The notes: generated from the sequence alone by a model not told the origin. A stretch of DNA of 64,000 bases from UBA11612 sp964475755 (GCA_964475755.1 CAYYXR010000010.1:9942-73941), one strand, 5' to 3'; counted from the stretch's first letter, positions 8,004 to 17,817 are shown. A program made the numbers and translations.

Positions 8004-9224
8004 ATGGCACTTGCAGAAGCACTGAACACCTATCGCGGCGGCGTGGACGAGAACGGCCATTTCGGTCTGTTCGGTGGCCGCTACGTGGCAGAAACCCTCA
8101 TGCCGCTTATCCTTGAGGTTGGCGAAGCGTATGAGGCGGCAAAGAACGATCCCGCGTTTCAGGCCGAACTCACGAAGTTCAATACCCACTACGCAGGCCG
8201 CCCAAGCCCGCTCTATTTCGCCGAGCGGCTCACCGACCATCTCGGCGGCGCGAAAATCTATTTCAAACGCGACGAGCTCAATCACACCGGCTCGCACAAG
8301 ATCAACAACTGCCTTGGACAGATCCTTGTCGCAATGCGCATGGGCAAGAACCGCATCATTGCCGAAACCGGCGCGGGGCAGCACGGCGTGGCCACGGCCA
8401 CCGTTTGCGCGCGCTTCGGTTTAAAGTGCGTAATCTACATGGGCGCGAAAGACATCGAGCGCCAGAAGCCCAATGTGTTCCGTATGCGTTTGCTCGGCGC
8501 CGAGGTCAAACCGGTCGAGCAGGGCACGGGCACGCTCAAAGACGCAATGAACGAGGCCTTGCGCGATTGGGTCGCCAATGTTGATGACACGTATTATCTC
8601 ATCGGCACGGCGGCGGGTCCGCATCCTTATCCGACCATGGTCCGCGATTTTCAGTCGGTCATCGGCACGGAGGTGCGCGAACAGTTGCAGGAGGCTGAAG
8701 GACGCCTCCCGGACTCTCTCATCGCGGCCGTCGGCGGCGGATCGAACGCCATCGGATTGTTTTATCCGTTCTTGGATGATGCCGGCGTGAAGATGTTCGG
8801 CGTCGAGGCGGCGGGCCGCGGCATTTCAACGGGTGAACACGCGGCCTCTATCACCGGCGGCGCGCCCGGCGTTCTGCACGGCAATCGAACCTTTCTTCTT
8901 CAAGACGAAGGCGGCCAGATCAAGGACGCGCATTCGATTTCCGCAGGCCTCGACTATCCCGGCATTGGTCCGGAACACGCCTGGCTGCATTTCCAGGGCC
9001 GCGTGGAATATGTGTCGGTCACGGACGATGAAGCGCTCGGTGCATTCCAATTGTGTTCAAGACAGGAAGGCATTCTGCCCGCGCTCGAACCCTCCCATGC
9101 CTTGGCCCATGTGATGCGTGTCGCTCCGTCGCTGCCCAATGATCACTTGCTTGTTATAAATATGTGCGGACGCGGGGACAAAGACGTGTTCACCGTCGCC
9201 GAAGCGATGGGGACTGACCTTTAA
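8004..9224 (+). CDS. trpB: Tryptophan synthase beta chain
   Basis: PLP enzyme joining indole and serine. From ATG 8004 the product is 406 residues. The PLP lysine is Lys99 in NHTGSHKINN, the ammonia-rich PLP phosphate pocket is GGGSNAIG, and the substrate loop ETGAGQHGVA is intact. A TTG two codons upstream is the only other start and is less likely. The preceding 133-base gap has a 7-pair GC-rich hairpin (GTCCGCC/GGCGGAC at about 7949-7965) but no tryptophan-rich leader peptide, so no attenuator is claimed. The stop and the trpA start share one base (TAATG). Confidence 0.98.
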   Translation: MALAEALNTYRGGVDENGHFGLFGGRYVAETLMPLILEVGEAYEAAKNDPAFQAELTKFNTHYAGRPSPLYFAERLTDHLGGAKIYFKRDELNHTGSHKINNCLGQILVAMRMGKNRIIAETGAGQHGVATATVCARFGLKCVIYMGAKDIERQKPNVFRMRLLGAEVKPVEQGTGTLKDAMNEALRDWVANVDDTYYLIGTAAGPHPYPTMVRDFQSVIGTEVREQLQEAEGRLPDSLIAAVGGGSNAIGLFYPFLDDAGVKMFGVEAAGRGISTGEHAASITGGAPGVLHGNRTFLLQDEGGQIKDAHSISAGLDYPGIGPEHAWLHFQGRVEYVSVTDDEALGAFQLCSRQEGILPALEPSHALAHVMRVAPSLPNDHLLVINMCGRGDKDVFTVAEAMGTDL

Positions 9225-10066
9225 TGAAAGACGTGACCGAAGAAACGCGCATTACCCGGCGTTTTCAATATCTCAATAAGCACCGCCGGCCCGCACTTGT
9301 TACCTTCATCACCGCGAACGATCCGACGCCGGACGTCTTCGAGCAAATTCTTGAAGGTTTGCCGTCGGCGGGCGCGGATATCATCGAAATCGGCGTGCCG
9401 TTTTCAGATCCCATGGCGGACGGGCCGTCCATTCAGGCGTCCAGCCAACGTGCGCTGAAACATGGCACCAAGATTGCGGACGTCTTAGCGGCCGTAAAAA
9501 CATTTCGAGATAAGGAGCCCGACACCCCCATCGTGCTGATGGGCTACTACAACCCGATCTATCATTACGGCGCCCAGGAATTCGCGAGCGATGTGGCGGC
9601 GGCGGGCGTTGACGGCGTGATCGTCGTTGATCTGCCGCCGGAAGAGGCCGAAGAACTCAACGTGCATCTGCGCGCAAATCAGCTGCATATGATTTTTCTT
9701 GCCGCACCGACATCTAGCGACGAACGCCTGCCCGCGATCCTCGAACACGCATCGGGATTTTTGTATTACGTCTCCATCACCGGCATCACCGGCACGCGTG
9801 TGGCCGATGAAAACGCGGTGAAGGAGGCGGTCGCTCGCCTGCGCAGGCACACCGATCTTCCCATCGCCGTAGGCTTCGGCATCAAGACGCCTGAACGGGC
9901 CGGTAGCATTGCGGCCTTGTGTGATGCGGCCGTGGTGGGCTCGGCGATTGTCGATATCATTGCTGACGATGTGAAAAAGAACAAAAATCCTTCCGTGGGA
10001 TTGTCCGGTAAGGTCTTGGAGTTCGTCAAAAGCCTGGCCACCGCCGTGCACGGGGCCTGGCCGTGA
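9224..10066 (+). CDS. trpA: Tryptophan synthase alpha chain
   Basis: Cleaves indole-3-glycerol phosphate to indole, which is channelled to TrpB. The 280-residue barrel shows the catalytic glutamate in DIIEIGVPFSDPMADGP, with the catalytic aspartate soon after, the flexible segment YYVSITGITGTR and the phosphate site VGFGIKTPE and VVGSAIVD. Length is slightly over the usual 265-270 because of an N-terminal tail. Its start overlaps the trpB stop, consistent with the equimolar complex. Confidence 0.97.
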   Translation: MKDVTEETRITRRFQYLNKHRRPALVTFITANDPTPDVFEQILEGLPSAGADIIEIGVPFSDPMADGPSIQASSQRALKHGTKIADVLAAVKTFRDKEPDTPIVLMGYYNPIYHYGAQEFASDVAAAGVDGVIVVDLPPEEAEELNVHLRANQLHMIFLAAPTSSDERLPAILEHASGFLYYVSITGITGTRVADENAVKEAVARLRRHTDLPIAVGFGIKTPERAGSIAALCDAAVVGSAIVDIIADDVKKNKNPSVGLSGKVLEFVKSLATAVHGAWP

Positions 10067-10118
10067 CGCGATTCGCCTTTAGTGCTATGGTGCCCCGGAA
10101 CAGAAGAGAGGACAGGTC

Positions 10119-11108
10119 ATGAACTGGTTGACCAATTTCGTCCGTCCGAAAATTCAAAGGCTGCGGCGTCCCAAGGAAGTGCCGGCCGATCTTTGGCTGA
10201 AATGCTCCAACTGCAACGAGATGGTGTTCCATCGCGAGATGGAAAAGAATCTCCGGGTATGCACCCACTGCGGCCACCACCTGCGCATGCCGGCGCGCGA
10301 TCGCCTCAAGATGCTGTTCGACGATGAACGCTGGACCGAGATTGAACTTCAGTCCGTGGCGGCCGACCCGCTTCGTTTTAAGGACCGCAAGCGCTATTCC
10401 GAACGCCTGAAGGAAGCGCAGTCCAAAACCGGACTGAAGGACGCGGTTGTCGTCGGCCACGGCACCATGGGACACATGGGCGTTGTCATTGCCGCGTTCG
10501 AATTTGATTTCATGGGTGGCTCCATGGGTGCGGCCGTCGGCGAGGCGCTTATTGCTGCCGCCGAATTGGCCGTGCTTCAGGAAGCCCCGCTTATTGTTAT
10601 TCCGTCTTCGGGCGGCGCGCGCATGCAGGAAGGCATTTTGTCCCTCATGCAAATGGCACGCACCACCGTCGCCGTAGACAAGGTGCGCGAAAAAGGACTG
10701 CCTTATATCGTTGTGCTCACCGATCCCACCACCGGCGGCGTGACGGCGTCATTTGCGATGTTGGGCGACGTGGCGATTGCCGAGCCCGGCGCGGTGATCG
10801 GGTTTGCCGGCGCACGTGTCATCGAGCAGACCATCCGTGAAAAGCTTCCCGAGGGCTTTCAGCGCTCCGAATATCTGCAGGAGCACGGCATGGTCGATAT
10901 GGTGGTGCCGCGCCACGAGCTGCGGGCCAAGCTAATTCAACTCATCGGCTTGCTCTTGCATACAAATCCTGCGGCAGATGTGGTGGAACTAAAAGAATCC
11001 CATCGCCGCCGGACGCGCCGCAAAGAGGAATCAAGCGGGCTTACGCCCCCCGATCCGACCGTGCCCGACGCCGCGCATTATGAATCCGAGGACGAGCCGG
11101 CCAAATAA
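10119..11108 (+). CDS. accD: Acetyl-CoA carboxylase carboxyltransferase, beta subunit
   Basis: Transfers the carboxyl group from biotin to acetyl-CoA in fatty-acid synthesis, together with AccA. The N-terminus carries the four-cysteine zinc ribbon (Cys29, Cys32, Cys48, Cys51). The crotonase-fold core shows MGGSMGAAVGE, PSSGGARMQEG, DPTTGGVTASFA and GFAGARVIEQT. The 329 residues include a charged C-terminal tail beyond the usual end. It follows trpA by 52 bases and leads into folC, the order seen throughout alphaproteobacteria. Confidence 0.97.
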   Translation: MNWLTNFVRPKIQRLRRPKEVPADLWLKCSNCNEMVFHREMEKNLRVCTHCGHHLRMPARDRLKMLFDDERWTEIELQSVAADPLRFKDRKRYSERLKEAQSKTGLKDAVVVGHGTMGHMGVVIAAFEFDFMGGSMGAAVGEALIAAAELAVLQEAPLIVIPSSGGARMQEGILSLMQMARTTVAVDKVREKGLPYIVVLTDPTTGGVTASFAMLGDVAIAEPGAVIGFAGARVIEQTIREKLPEGFQRSEYLQEHGMVDMVVPRHELRAKLIQLIGLLLHTNPAADVVELKESHRRRTRRKEESSGLTPPDPTVPDAAHYESEDEPAK

Positions 11109-11131
11109 AAAGCCGCGGCACAGGGCCGAAC

Positions 11132-12466
11132 GTGACCGATTATCTCGCTGAAGAGCCGGAGGCCGACGTTGCCGCAAGGGTGGACGAAACCCTTGAGCGT
11201 CTCACAAAGCTTTACCCGAAACTCATCGATCTATCTTTGGACCGCATGCAAAGGCTGCTGGCCGACCTTGGCAGTCCGCATCTCAAACTCCCGCCGGTCA
11301 TTCACGTCGCCGGGACCAACGGCAAAGGCTCGGCCATCGCCGTTATGCGGGGCGTTCTCGAAGCGGCCGGGTACCGCGTACACGTCTATACCTCGCCACA
11401 TCTTGTGCGTTTTGCCGAACGTATCCGCTTGGTCGGGTCACTGATCGATGAAACGTTTCTGCTCGCGTTGCTTGAGCGCGTCGAGGAAGTAAACGCGGGC
11501 AAGCCGATTACCTTTTTTGAAGTCACCACCGCCGTTGCCTTTATGGCCTTCGCGCGTATTCCGGCGGACGTAACCTTGCTTGAGACAGGATTGGGCGGGC
11601 GCTTTGACGCGACAAACGTTGTGCCGAACCCCATCGCCACGGTTCTGACCTCCATTTCCATGGACCATATGCAGTTTCTCGGCGAGACGTTGGATAAAAT
11701 CGCCGGCGAGAAGGCGGCGATCATGAAACCGGGCGCGCCGTGTATCTCTGCCGCACAACATCCTGACGCGGCGAATGTCATTGTCCGCACCGCCTCGGAA
11801 ACCGGATCTCCCCTCCATATGCAAAATGATGCGTGGCGCATCACGCCCGACCGGCTGGGTTCGGGTTTTGCATATAAAAGCGCGCAGAATGAATGGAAGG
11901 CGCCCGCGCCGTCGCTGCCCGGCCGCCATCAGATTGATAACGCAGGCCTCGCCCTGGCCGCGCTCGATTTTGCCGGCATGGCGATTCCCGGTTTCGCACT
12001 TCGCAGCGGGTTGCGCGCCCTCGATTGGCCGGCCCGCGCACAGCGGTTGAAAAAAGGCCCGCTCGTCAATGCGCTTCCGCGCGGCTGGGAAGTCTGGCTC
12101 GACGGCGGCCATAACGCGGATGCCGGGCGCATCGTCGCGCAATTGATCTCCGACCATTGGCAAGGCCCGCCGCTGCACATTGTCTGCGGCATGCTCACGT
12201 CAAAAGCGGCTGTGGACTATCTCCGTCATCTTGCCCCGTTGTCGGCCAGCTTTACGGCGGTGCCGGTTCCCTCCAGCGATATGTCCTATGCCCCCGACGA
12301 TTTGATCGAACAAGCACGTCAAGCCGGCATGATGGAAGTCTACGCTGCTGGATATTTAGATGATGCTGTTGCCGCGATTATGGCGCGCGAAAGCGCAATC
12401 CACGTCCGCATTCTTATTTGCGGCTCGTTGTATCTTGCCGGAGATGTTTTGAAAGAAAACGGTTAA
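11132..12466 (+). CDS. folC: Folylpolyglutamate synthase / dihydrofolate synthase
   Basis: Adds glutamate to dihydropteroate and to folates. The 444-residue Mur-ligase-like protein contains the P-loop VAGTNGKGS, the segment TSPHLVRFAERI, the Mg-binding TLLETGLGGRFDATN, and the hinge LPGRHQIDNAGLALAAL with the C-terminal domain signature VWLDGGHNADAG. It starts at GTG 11132, 23 bases after accD, and ends the conserved backbone operon; the accessory block begins directly after it. Confidence 0.96.
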   Translation: MTDYLAEEPEADVAARVDETLERLTKLYPKLIDLSLDRMQRLLADLGSPHLKLPPVIHVAGTNGKGSAIAVMRGVLEAAGYRVHVYTSPHLVRFAERIRLVGSLIDETFLLALLERVEEVNAGKPITFFEVTTAVAFMAFARIPADVTLLETGLGGRFDATNVVPNPIATVLTSISMDHMQFLGETLDKIAGEKAAIMKPGAPCISAAQHPDAANVIVRTASETGSPLHMQNDAWRITPDRLGSGFAYKSAQNEWKAPAPSLPGRHQIDNAGLALAALDFAGMAIPGFALRSGLRALDWPARAQRLKKGPLVNALPRGWEVWLDGGHNADAGRIVAQLISDHWQGPPLHIVCGMLTSKAAVDYLRHLAPLSASFTAVPVPSSDMSYAPDDLIEQARQAGMMEVYAAGYLDDAVAAIMARESAIHVRILICGSLYLAGDVLKENG

Positions 12467-12561
12467 GTCTCACCTGTTGTACTTCAGAGTCTTTGCCGCT
12501 TTACAAGCGGCGCGCAGCCGATAGGCTCCGGACCGTTAGCCAATGGAACGGGGAGGGGACT

Positions 12562-13875
12562 TTGGCCGCATCGGATGAAAACAGCGCATCTGCGCTCGGG
12601 GCGCAGGTTATCCGCAAAGCCACATGGCGCCTGATTCCGTTCATGGCGCTCCTGTACTTCATCAATTATCTCGATCGTGTGAACGTCGGCTTTGCGGCGC
12701 TGACCATGAATGCGGACCTCGGATTTTCCGCGACGGTCTATGGCAACGGCGCGGGCATTCTGTTCCTGGGCTATGTGTTCTTCATGGTGCCGAGCAACAT
12801 AATTCTCGAGAAAGTCGGCGCGCGCCAATGGGTCGCCGTCATCATGGCCGCGTGGGGCGCTATCTCAGCAGGCATGGCTTTTGTACAGGGACCGACAAGT
12901 TTTTACATCATGCGTTTTCTGCTCGGTGTTGCCGAAGCAGGCTTCTTTCCCGGTATGATCTTGTACATGACCTATTGGTTCCCCGCCCATGTGCGCGCAC
13001 GCATTACGGGTCTATTCTTGCTCGCGGTGCCGCTGTCCAGCGTTCTCGGCGCACCTGTATCTTCGTTGCTTCTTGAGCTGGAGGGCTTCGGCCTTGTTGG
13101 CTGGCAATGGATGTTCATCATCCAAGGTGTACCGGCCATTTTTCTGACCATAGCCGTGCTGCGCGTTTTAACAAACAAGCCCGAAGATGCCGATTGGTTG
13201 AATGCAGAAGAAAAAAGTTGGCTCGCCGGCGTGATGGAGGCCGAGCGCATTCAAAAAGAGATGCACAGAACCACCAATCTCGCTGCTGTATTCTTAAGTG
13301 TGCGGGTGTGGCTCTTTGGATTGATGTATTTTGGAATCGCCATCGGTGTGTACGGATTAACGCTTTGGCTGCCGCAAATTATCAAGGGCTTCGGCGGCCT
13401 CAGCAATATTGAGGTCGGACTCCTTACGTCCGTTCCCTATGCCCTCGCAGCTCTGGGTATGTTTCTGTGGGGTGCGCACTCCGACAAGACAGGCGAGCGC
13501 ACGTGGCACGTCGCGCTTCCCTCTCTGGTCGGAGGCATCGCCTTGGCGGCCAGCGCGTATATGGTAAACGTGCCGGTTTTGGCCTTCGTCGCTCTTACGA
13601 TCGCCTCGGTTGGTATTTACGGCTCGTTGCCGTCTTTCTGGACTTTGCCCACGGGAATGCTCAGCGGCACGGCGGCCGCCGGCGGTATCGCTCTGATTAC
13701 CGCTGTCGGGAACACAGGCGGTTACTTCGGCCCGGCGTTGGTCGGCTATATCCGTGATGCGACCCAAAGTTACACCTACGGCCTGCTGTTGCTCGCGGCG
13801 TTTTCCGTGATGACGGCGGTGCTCGTCCTGGCCATGAGCCGCGCTAAGCCTGCCGCACAACCCGCACCAGCGTAA
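12562..13875 (+). CDS. MFS transporter, anion:cation symporter (ACS) type
   Basis: A 12-helix permease of 437 residues. The first helix region (FINYLDRVNVGFAALTMN) and the loop GVAEAGFFPGMILYMTYWFP are characteristic of the ACS family, whose members carry organic anions such as phthalate, tartrate, glucarate or vitamin-like acids by proton symport. TTG 12562 was chosen because GGGAGGGGAC ends directly before it; the ORF stays open to 12418 without another ribosome site. Substrate is unknown and no catabolic gene sits beside it. First gene of the accessory block after folC. Confidence 0.88.
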   Translation: MAASDENSASALGAQVIRKATWRLIPFMALLYFINYLDRVNVGFAALTMNADLGFSATVYGNGAGILFLGYVFFMVPSNIILEKVGARQWVAVIMAAWGAISAGMAFVQGPTSFYIMRFLLGVAEAGFFPGMILYMTYWFPAHVRARITGLFLLAVPLSSVLGAPVSSLLLELEGFGLVGWQWMFIIQGVPAIFLTIAVLRVLTNKPEDADWLNAEEKSWLAGVMEAERIQKEMHRTTNLAAVFLSVRVWLFGLMYFGIAIGVYGLTLWLPQIIKGFGGLSNIEVGLLTSVPYALAALGMFLWGAHSDKTGERTWHVALPSLVGGIALAASAYMVNVPVLAFVALTIASVGIYGSLPSFWTLPTGMLSGTAAAGGIALITAVGNTGGYFGPALVGYIRDATQSYTYGLLLLAAFSVMTAVLVLAMSRAKPAAQPAPA

Positions 13876-13899
13876 AGCCCCAGGTTTGCCGCCAAAGGG

Positions 13900-15843
13900 T
13901 CAGGACCCGATGGTTTTGACCATCGTGAATGTGTTGCGCCCGTTTACTGAGTCGTAATTCAGCGCATCGGTGTATGTGCGGATCAGCTTGATGCCTTGTC
14001 CGCCTACCTTTTGCTCGCTCACCGTGTCGGCAACCGATGTGGGCACGGCCTTGCGCGGGTCGAACGGCGTGCCGTCGTCCTCGATCGCCAATCGCACTGA
14101 AGACTGGTCAAAGGACGCCGTGGTGGAAATTGTATGAACGCCTGTGTCTTTGTAGCCGTAGGATATGATGTTGGATAAATATTCATCCAGGCAAACCTGC
14201 AGCTCGAATTGCACCTTCTCCGACAGGCCCCAGCGCCGGTACACCGCCGCAAATTCAGCCAGGGTGTCGGAAATAAGGTTCAAATCATTTTTCAATTCGG
14301 CGCGGTGATCGTTACCCAGCGCTTTGCCGCCATTTTTATACTTGAAAGCAAGGCATGTCAGATCGTCCGACTGTTCGAATTCACCGACGAATCTTTCAAC
14401 GTGCCCGATTACATCACCGATCAATTTATCGGGACCATGCGTCACACTGGCGGCAAGTGCGGATTTCAAACGGCTGCGTCCGAACATATGGTCCATTTTG
14501 TCGAAGGCTTCGTTGATGCCGTCGGTGAACAGAAAAAGAGTTTCACCGGGGTTTAAAAACGCGGTCCTCTCTCCGAATTCGACATTGGGATAAACGCCCA
14601 GCGCCATGCCCGGTGTTGCATTCAGTTCCTTTGTTGATTTGTCGATGCCGACTTTGATCGGGCGTTCATGTCCGCCGATGCTGTATACGAGCTTGCCGCT
14701 CGCCAGATCGAATACACCGTAAAACAGGGTCACAAACAAGCTGATGGGGTTTTGTTCGCATAGTTTTGCGTTCATCTCCGACATCACCCGCGCCGGGGCG
14801 ATGTGGTCGTGGACGATGGAGCCCAGCAATTTCCGGCTCATGGCCATAAAAAGAGCCGATGCAACGCCTTTGCCGGCAACATCGCCGATGACCAGGCCGA
14901 TACGATTATCGTCGAAACGGAACACGTCGTAAAAATCCCCGCCGACTTGACGCGCCGCTCTCATAAACGCGCTGATCTCAAAGCGCGGATCGTCCGGAAA
15001 GTCGTGAAGAAAAATTGCTTCTTGCATGGTTTTGGCGAGCGCCAGGTCGCGGTTGACCCGCTCCAGGGTCCGTTCGGTTACGCTTTTGGACTCGCTCAGG
15101 TCTTCGGCCAAGGCTTCCACGCGCCGGGTCTCGGCGGTGGCCTTATCGGCCAGCAATCGGTTTTCCAGTTTGAGGGTGATGTTCGCTTTCATGGCGGCGT
15201 TAATTCGTCGCGCCGCGCCGGACAAAAATACGCTCATGGCAAGAAACGATAAGCCCGTAACGATCGTAAAGTGCTCGTCCATAATGATCAGACGCGCCGG
15301 AACGGTGATGGAGAATGGCGCGAGGAAGATGACGAACATGTAACAAATGTAGGAGAGGGACATGAGCGCGCCGGCCGCAATGCAGGTCAGCACGAACACG
15401 GTGTAGAGTTGGTGGGCCGTTTTACCTTCGGGAATAAAGAATACGCCGACGCACCCCCAGCCCAAGGCGGAGATGACAAGCTGAACGAGGAATACCCGGC
15501 TCCACTTCTCGATGTCCTCATTGCCGGGTGCAGCGGCTTCGAACCGGCGCCCAGTGACGTACCGGACCCCTAAAAATGCGGTCATCCCTATGGCCCAGGC
15601 AAGGATGGCCGGCGTCGAGACGGCATTGAACAACGCGGCAGTGATAGCCCAAATACCGACAAGGCTGCCGCCAACGATGAATTTGGTGCCGCCGTAAATG
15701 AGACGCACCTGTTCGGCATAAACGTCGGCGCCGATGAGATTTGACGCGTGTTCCGGCCGGCTTTCGGTGTCGGTGTGCGCGATAGCCTCGACGGGTGATT
15801 CGGCGCTCACAGCGGTGCTCCCCTGGGCGGCGTGCGTCCGCAC
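13900..15843 (-). CDS. Membrane SpoIIE-type PP2C phosphatase with C-terminal RsbW-like kinase domain
   Basis: A 647-residue signalling protein. Residues about 40-215 hold five or six hydrophobic helices. A coiled-coil linker follows (about 215-275), then a SpoIIE/PP2C phosphatase domain with VGGDFYD, GDVAGKGVASALFMA and the late SDDLTCLAF. The last 130 residues form an anti-sigma-type HATPase domain with the N-box CLDEYLSNIISYGY, IEDDGTPFDP and GGQGIKLI. Such proteins run partner-switching: the phosphatase dephosphorylates and the kinase phosphorylates a STAS protein. GTG 15843 directly abuts the stop of that STAS gene (TAAGTG), so the two form one translational unit. The nearby STAS gene is interrupted, which puts the pathway in doubt. 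Confidence 0.9.
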   Translation of the reverse strand: MRTHAAQGSTAVSAESPVEAIAHTDTESRPEHASNLIGADVYAEQVRLIYGGTKFIVGGSLVGIWAITAALFNAVSTPAILAWAIGMTAFLGVRYVTGRRFEAAAPGNEDIEKWSRVFLVQLVISALGWGCVGVFFIPEGKTAHQLYTVFVLTCIAAGALMSLSYICYMFVIFLAPFSITVPARLIIMDEHFTIVTGLSFLAMSVFLSGAARRINAAMKANITLKLENRLLADKATAETRRVEALAEDLSESKSVTERTLERVNRDLALAKTMQEAIFLHDFPDDPRFEISAFMRAARQVGGDFYDVFRFDDNRIGLVIGDVAGKGVASALFMAMSRKLLGSIVHDHIAPARVMSEMNAKLCEQNPISLFVTLFYGVFDLASGKLVYSIGGHERPIKVGIDKSTKELNATPGMALGVYPNVEFGERTAFLNPGETLFLFTDGINEAFDKMDHMFGRSRLKSALAASVTHGPDKLIGDVIGHVERFVGEFEQSDDLTCLAFKYKNGGKALGNDHRAELKNDLNLISDTLAEFAAVYRRWGLSEKVQFELQVCLDEYLSNIISYGYKDTGVHTISTTASFDQSSVRLAIEDDGTPFDPRKAVPTSVADTVSEQKVGGQGIKLIRTYTDALNYDSVNGRNTFTMVKTIGS

Positions 15844-16179
15844 TTATTTCGCGGCGATGGCGTCTTCGACGCTGCCTACGATGTCGAATAAATAGATGCA
15901 ACCCGAGACCGAGGGGATATCGCGGATGTTGTCGGTCAGCCCGGCGAGTACGAGCGCGCCGCCGCGCTCTTTGGTATCTTAGGCGGCCATCACGAACACC
16001 CGGAGGCCGGAACTGGAGGCGTAGTCGAGATTGGATAGGTCGAAGATGAGTTGCGCTTTACCCTTTTGGAGCTGCGCCTTGACCGCTTCCTCCAAGTCGT
16101 CCGATGTGGCGGAATCCGCCCGTCCGGAGACGTGAAGAACGGTGTAGTCCTTGGCCGATGTCGTTGTGATCTCCAGCAT
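15844..16179 (-). pseudogene. STAS-domain anti-sigma factor antagonist, interrupted by an in-frame TAA
   Basis: From ATG 16179 (AAGGGG eight bases upstream) 66 residues read as the first two thirds of a STAS domain: EITTTSAKDYTVLHVSGRAD, then FDLSNLDYASSSGLRVFVMAA, which includes the serine normally phosphorylated in this family (Ser-Ser-Gly, residues 56-58). A TAA stands at 15979-15981. Continuing in the same frame gives 44 more residues (GGALVLAGLTDNIRDI and YLFDIVGSVEDAIAAK) that are exactly the missing end of the domain, up to a TAA at 15844. Total length with one codon restored is 111, normal for the family. A single base change from a lysine or similar codon explains it. Alternatives are readthrough or a sequencing error. 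Confidence 0.85.
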
Positions 16180-16258
16180 GCAGGGCCCCTTGAAGCTGCC
16201 GACCGGCACTGTAGCAAGGATTGGTGCGGCGAAAATGTAATAAATTGTGCGAGCCGGA

Positions 16259-17761
16259 TCAGGGGGCGGCCCAATCCGGCACCACGCCCGGTACGATCTC
16301 CAGCACCGACATAACCCCAGCGTAGGCCACCAGGGTCAACACGGCTATGCAGGCCACATTCAGCCACATGCCGGCCCGTGCCATTTGCGGGATGGTCACG
16401 TGCCCCGATCCGAACACCACCGCATTGGGCGGCGTGGCCGGGGGCAGCATAAAAGCACAGCTCGCCGCCAATGCGGCGGGCACGCACAACAGCAGCGGAT
16501 TTTCGCCGAGCCCCAGTGCAAGTCCGGACAGGATGGGCAAAAGGGTTGCAGTGGTGGCGGTGTTGGAGGTGACCTCGGTCAGGTAGACCACGACACCGAC
16601 GACGACGAGCAGCATCAACCATGTCGGTGCACCGCCCAATCCCGACATGGCCTCGCCGATCCAATCCGCAAGGCCGCTGTCGGTTGCGCCGCTCGCCAAG
16701 CTCAAGCCGCCGCCGAACAGCAACAGCACGCCCCAAGGGACTTTGGCCGCCCAGTCCCAATTCATGGCGAACTCACCGCGCTTCAGATCGACAGGAATAA
16801 CAAAGAGCGCAAGCGCGACGCTCATGGCAATGCCTGCATCCGTCAGCCCCAAGTCCGGCAAGGTGTCGTTGATCAATGGCAGGAAAATCCACAAGGCCGC
16901 GGCGGCGAGGAATGCGCCGCCCGCGATCTTTTCCCCCCGAACGATTGCGCCTAGGGCGCTTTTCTTGGCGGCGATCAACTCACCGGCGCCCGGAATGGAC
17001 GTACGCGGCAATTTGAACGAGACGCGCGTGAGAACCAGCCAGGATATTACAAGTAACACCAGCATCAATGGCACGCCAAACACCATCCACTGCGCAAAAC
17101 CGATGGTCACGCCGTAAGTTTGATCGAAGTAGGCGGCGAGCAGGGCATTGGGCGGTGTGCCCACCAGTGTTGCCATGCCGCCGACGTTCGCCCCATAAGC
17201 AATTGCCAGCACAAGAGCTGTGTTTAATCCCGCCACCGGCATATGGTGCGCGTCATCTTTTTCGAGAAGCGCGATGACGGACAGCGCAATGGGTAGCATC
17301 ATCATCGCTGTGGCGGTATTGCTCACCCACATACTGAGAAAGGCCGTGGCGACCATAAACCCGCCCACCAGCTGCCGTGCGCCGGTGCCGGTCACTGAAA
17401 GTAGAGTGAGGGCGATGCGCTGATGCAGGTTCCAGCGTTGAATACACAGCGCGATGAGAAAGCCACCGAGAAACAGAAAGATCACCGGATTGGCATAAGG
17501 CGCGGCTGCGCTTCGCATGTCCCCAATCCCGAGCAGCGGCAGCACTGCGAGAGGGAGGAGTCCGGTCGCGTATACAGGAATCGCTTCGGTGATCCACCAC
17601 GTGGCCATCAGTACGGCGACGGCGGCGGTGCGCCAAGCCGCGGGGGCCATCCCCTCCGGCGCGGGCAGGGCGAGCATGACTAGAAAGGCGGCGAGTCCTC
17701 CTGCCAATCCAATGGTTCGCCGCCGCGCATCCCGGTTCCTGGCTCTATCGATGTCCGCCAA
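16259..17761 (-). CDS. DASS-family (SLC13) sodium/anion symporter
   Basis: A 500-residue integral membrane protein with about 11-12 helices. Family marks are the early ITEAIPVYATGLLPL, the first Ser-Asn-Thr signature MWVSNTATAMMMLP and the second EVTSNTATTATLLPI, which form the Na+ and carboxylate sites of DASS carriers. Substrates are typically di- or tricarboxylates or sulfate; which one is not readable here. TTG 17761 is chosen because AAGGGGAG lies 7 bases upstream; an in-frame start at 17806 has no ribosome site. It is divergent from the MFS gene at 17895. Confidence 0.9.
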   Translation of the reverse strand: MADIDRARNRDARRRTIGLAGGLAAFLVMLALPAPEGMAPAAWRTAAVAVLMATWWITEAIPVYATGLLPLAVLPLLGIGDMRSAAAPYANPVIFLFLGGFLIALCIQRWNLHQRIALTLLSVTGTGARQLVGGFMVATAFLSMWVSNTATAMMMLPIALSVIALLEKDDAHHMPVAGLNTALVLAIAYGANVGGMATLVGTPPNALLAAYFDQTYGVTIGFAQWMVFGVPLMLVLLVISWLVLTRVSFKLPRTSIPGAGELIAAKKSALGAIVRGEKIAGGAFLAAAALWIFLPLINDTLPDLGLTDAGIAMSVALALFVIPVDLKRGEFAMNWDWAAKVPWGVLLLFGGGLSLASGATDSGLADWIGEAMSGLGGAPTWLMLLVVVGVVVYLTEVTSNTATTATLLPILSGLALGLGENPLLLCVPAALAASCAFMLPPATPPNAVVFGSGHVTIPQMARAGMWLNVACIAVLTLVAYAGVMSVLEIVPGVVPDWAAP

Positions 17762-17807
17762 TTTGAAACTCCCCTTCCCGCAGACACCATAAATTCTTAT
17801 TGGCACT

Positions 17808-17817
17808 TTGACGTCAA
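17808..17817. promoter_or_regulatory. Palindrome TTGACGTCAA in a divergent promoter region
   Basis: A perfect 10-base palindrome lies midway in the 133-base region between the divergent DASS and MFS genes. It could be an operator serving both genes. No cognate regulator is encoded beside it, and a 10-base palindrome can occur by chance. Confidence 0.25.

Noticed and set aside
13876..13925. Bidirectional terminator between the ACS transporter and the SpoIIE gene
   Set aside because: The only hairpin (GGGT-CAGG-ACCC) has four pairs and no T run, too weak to call.
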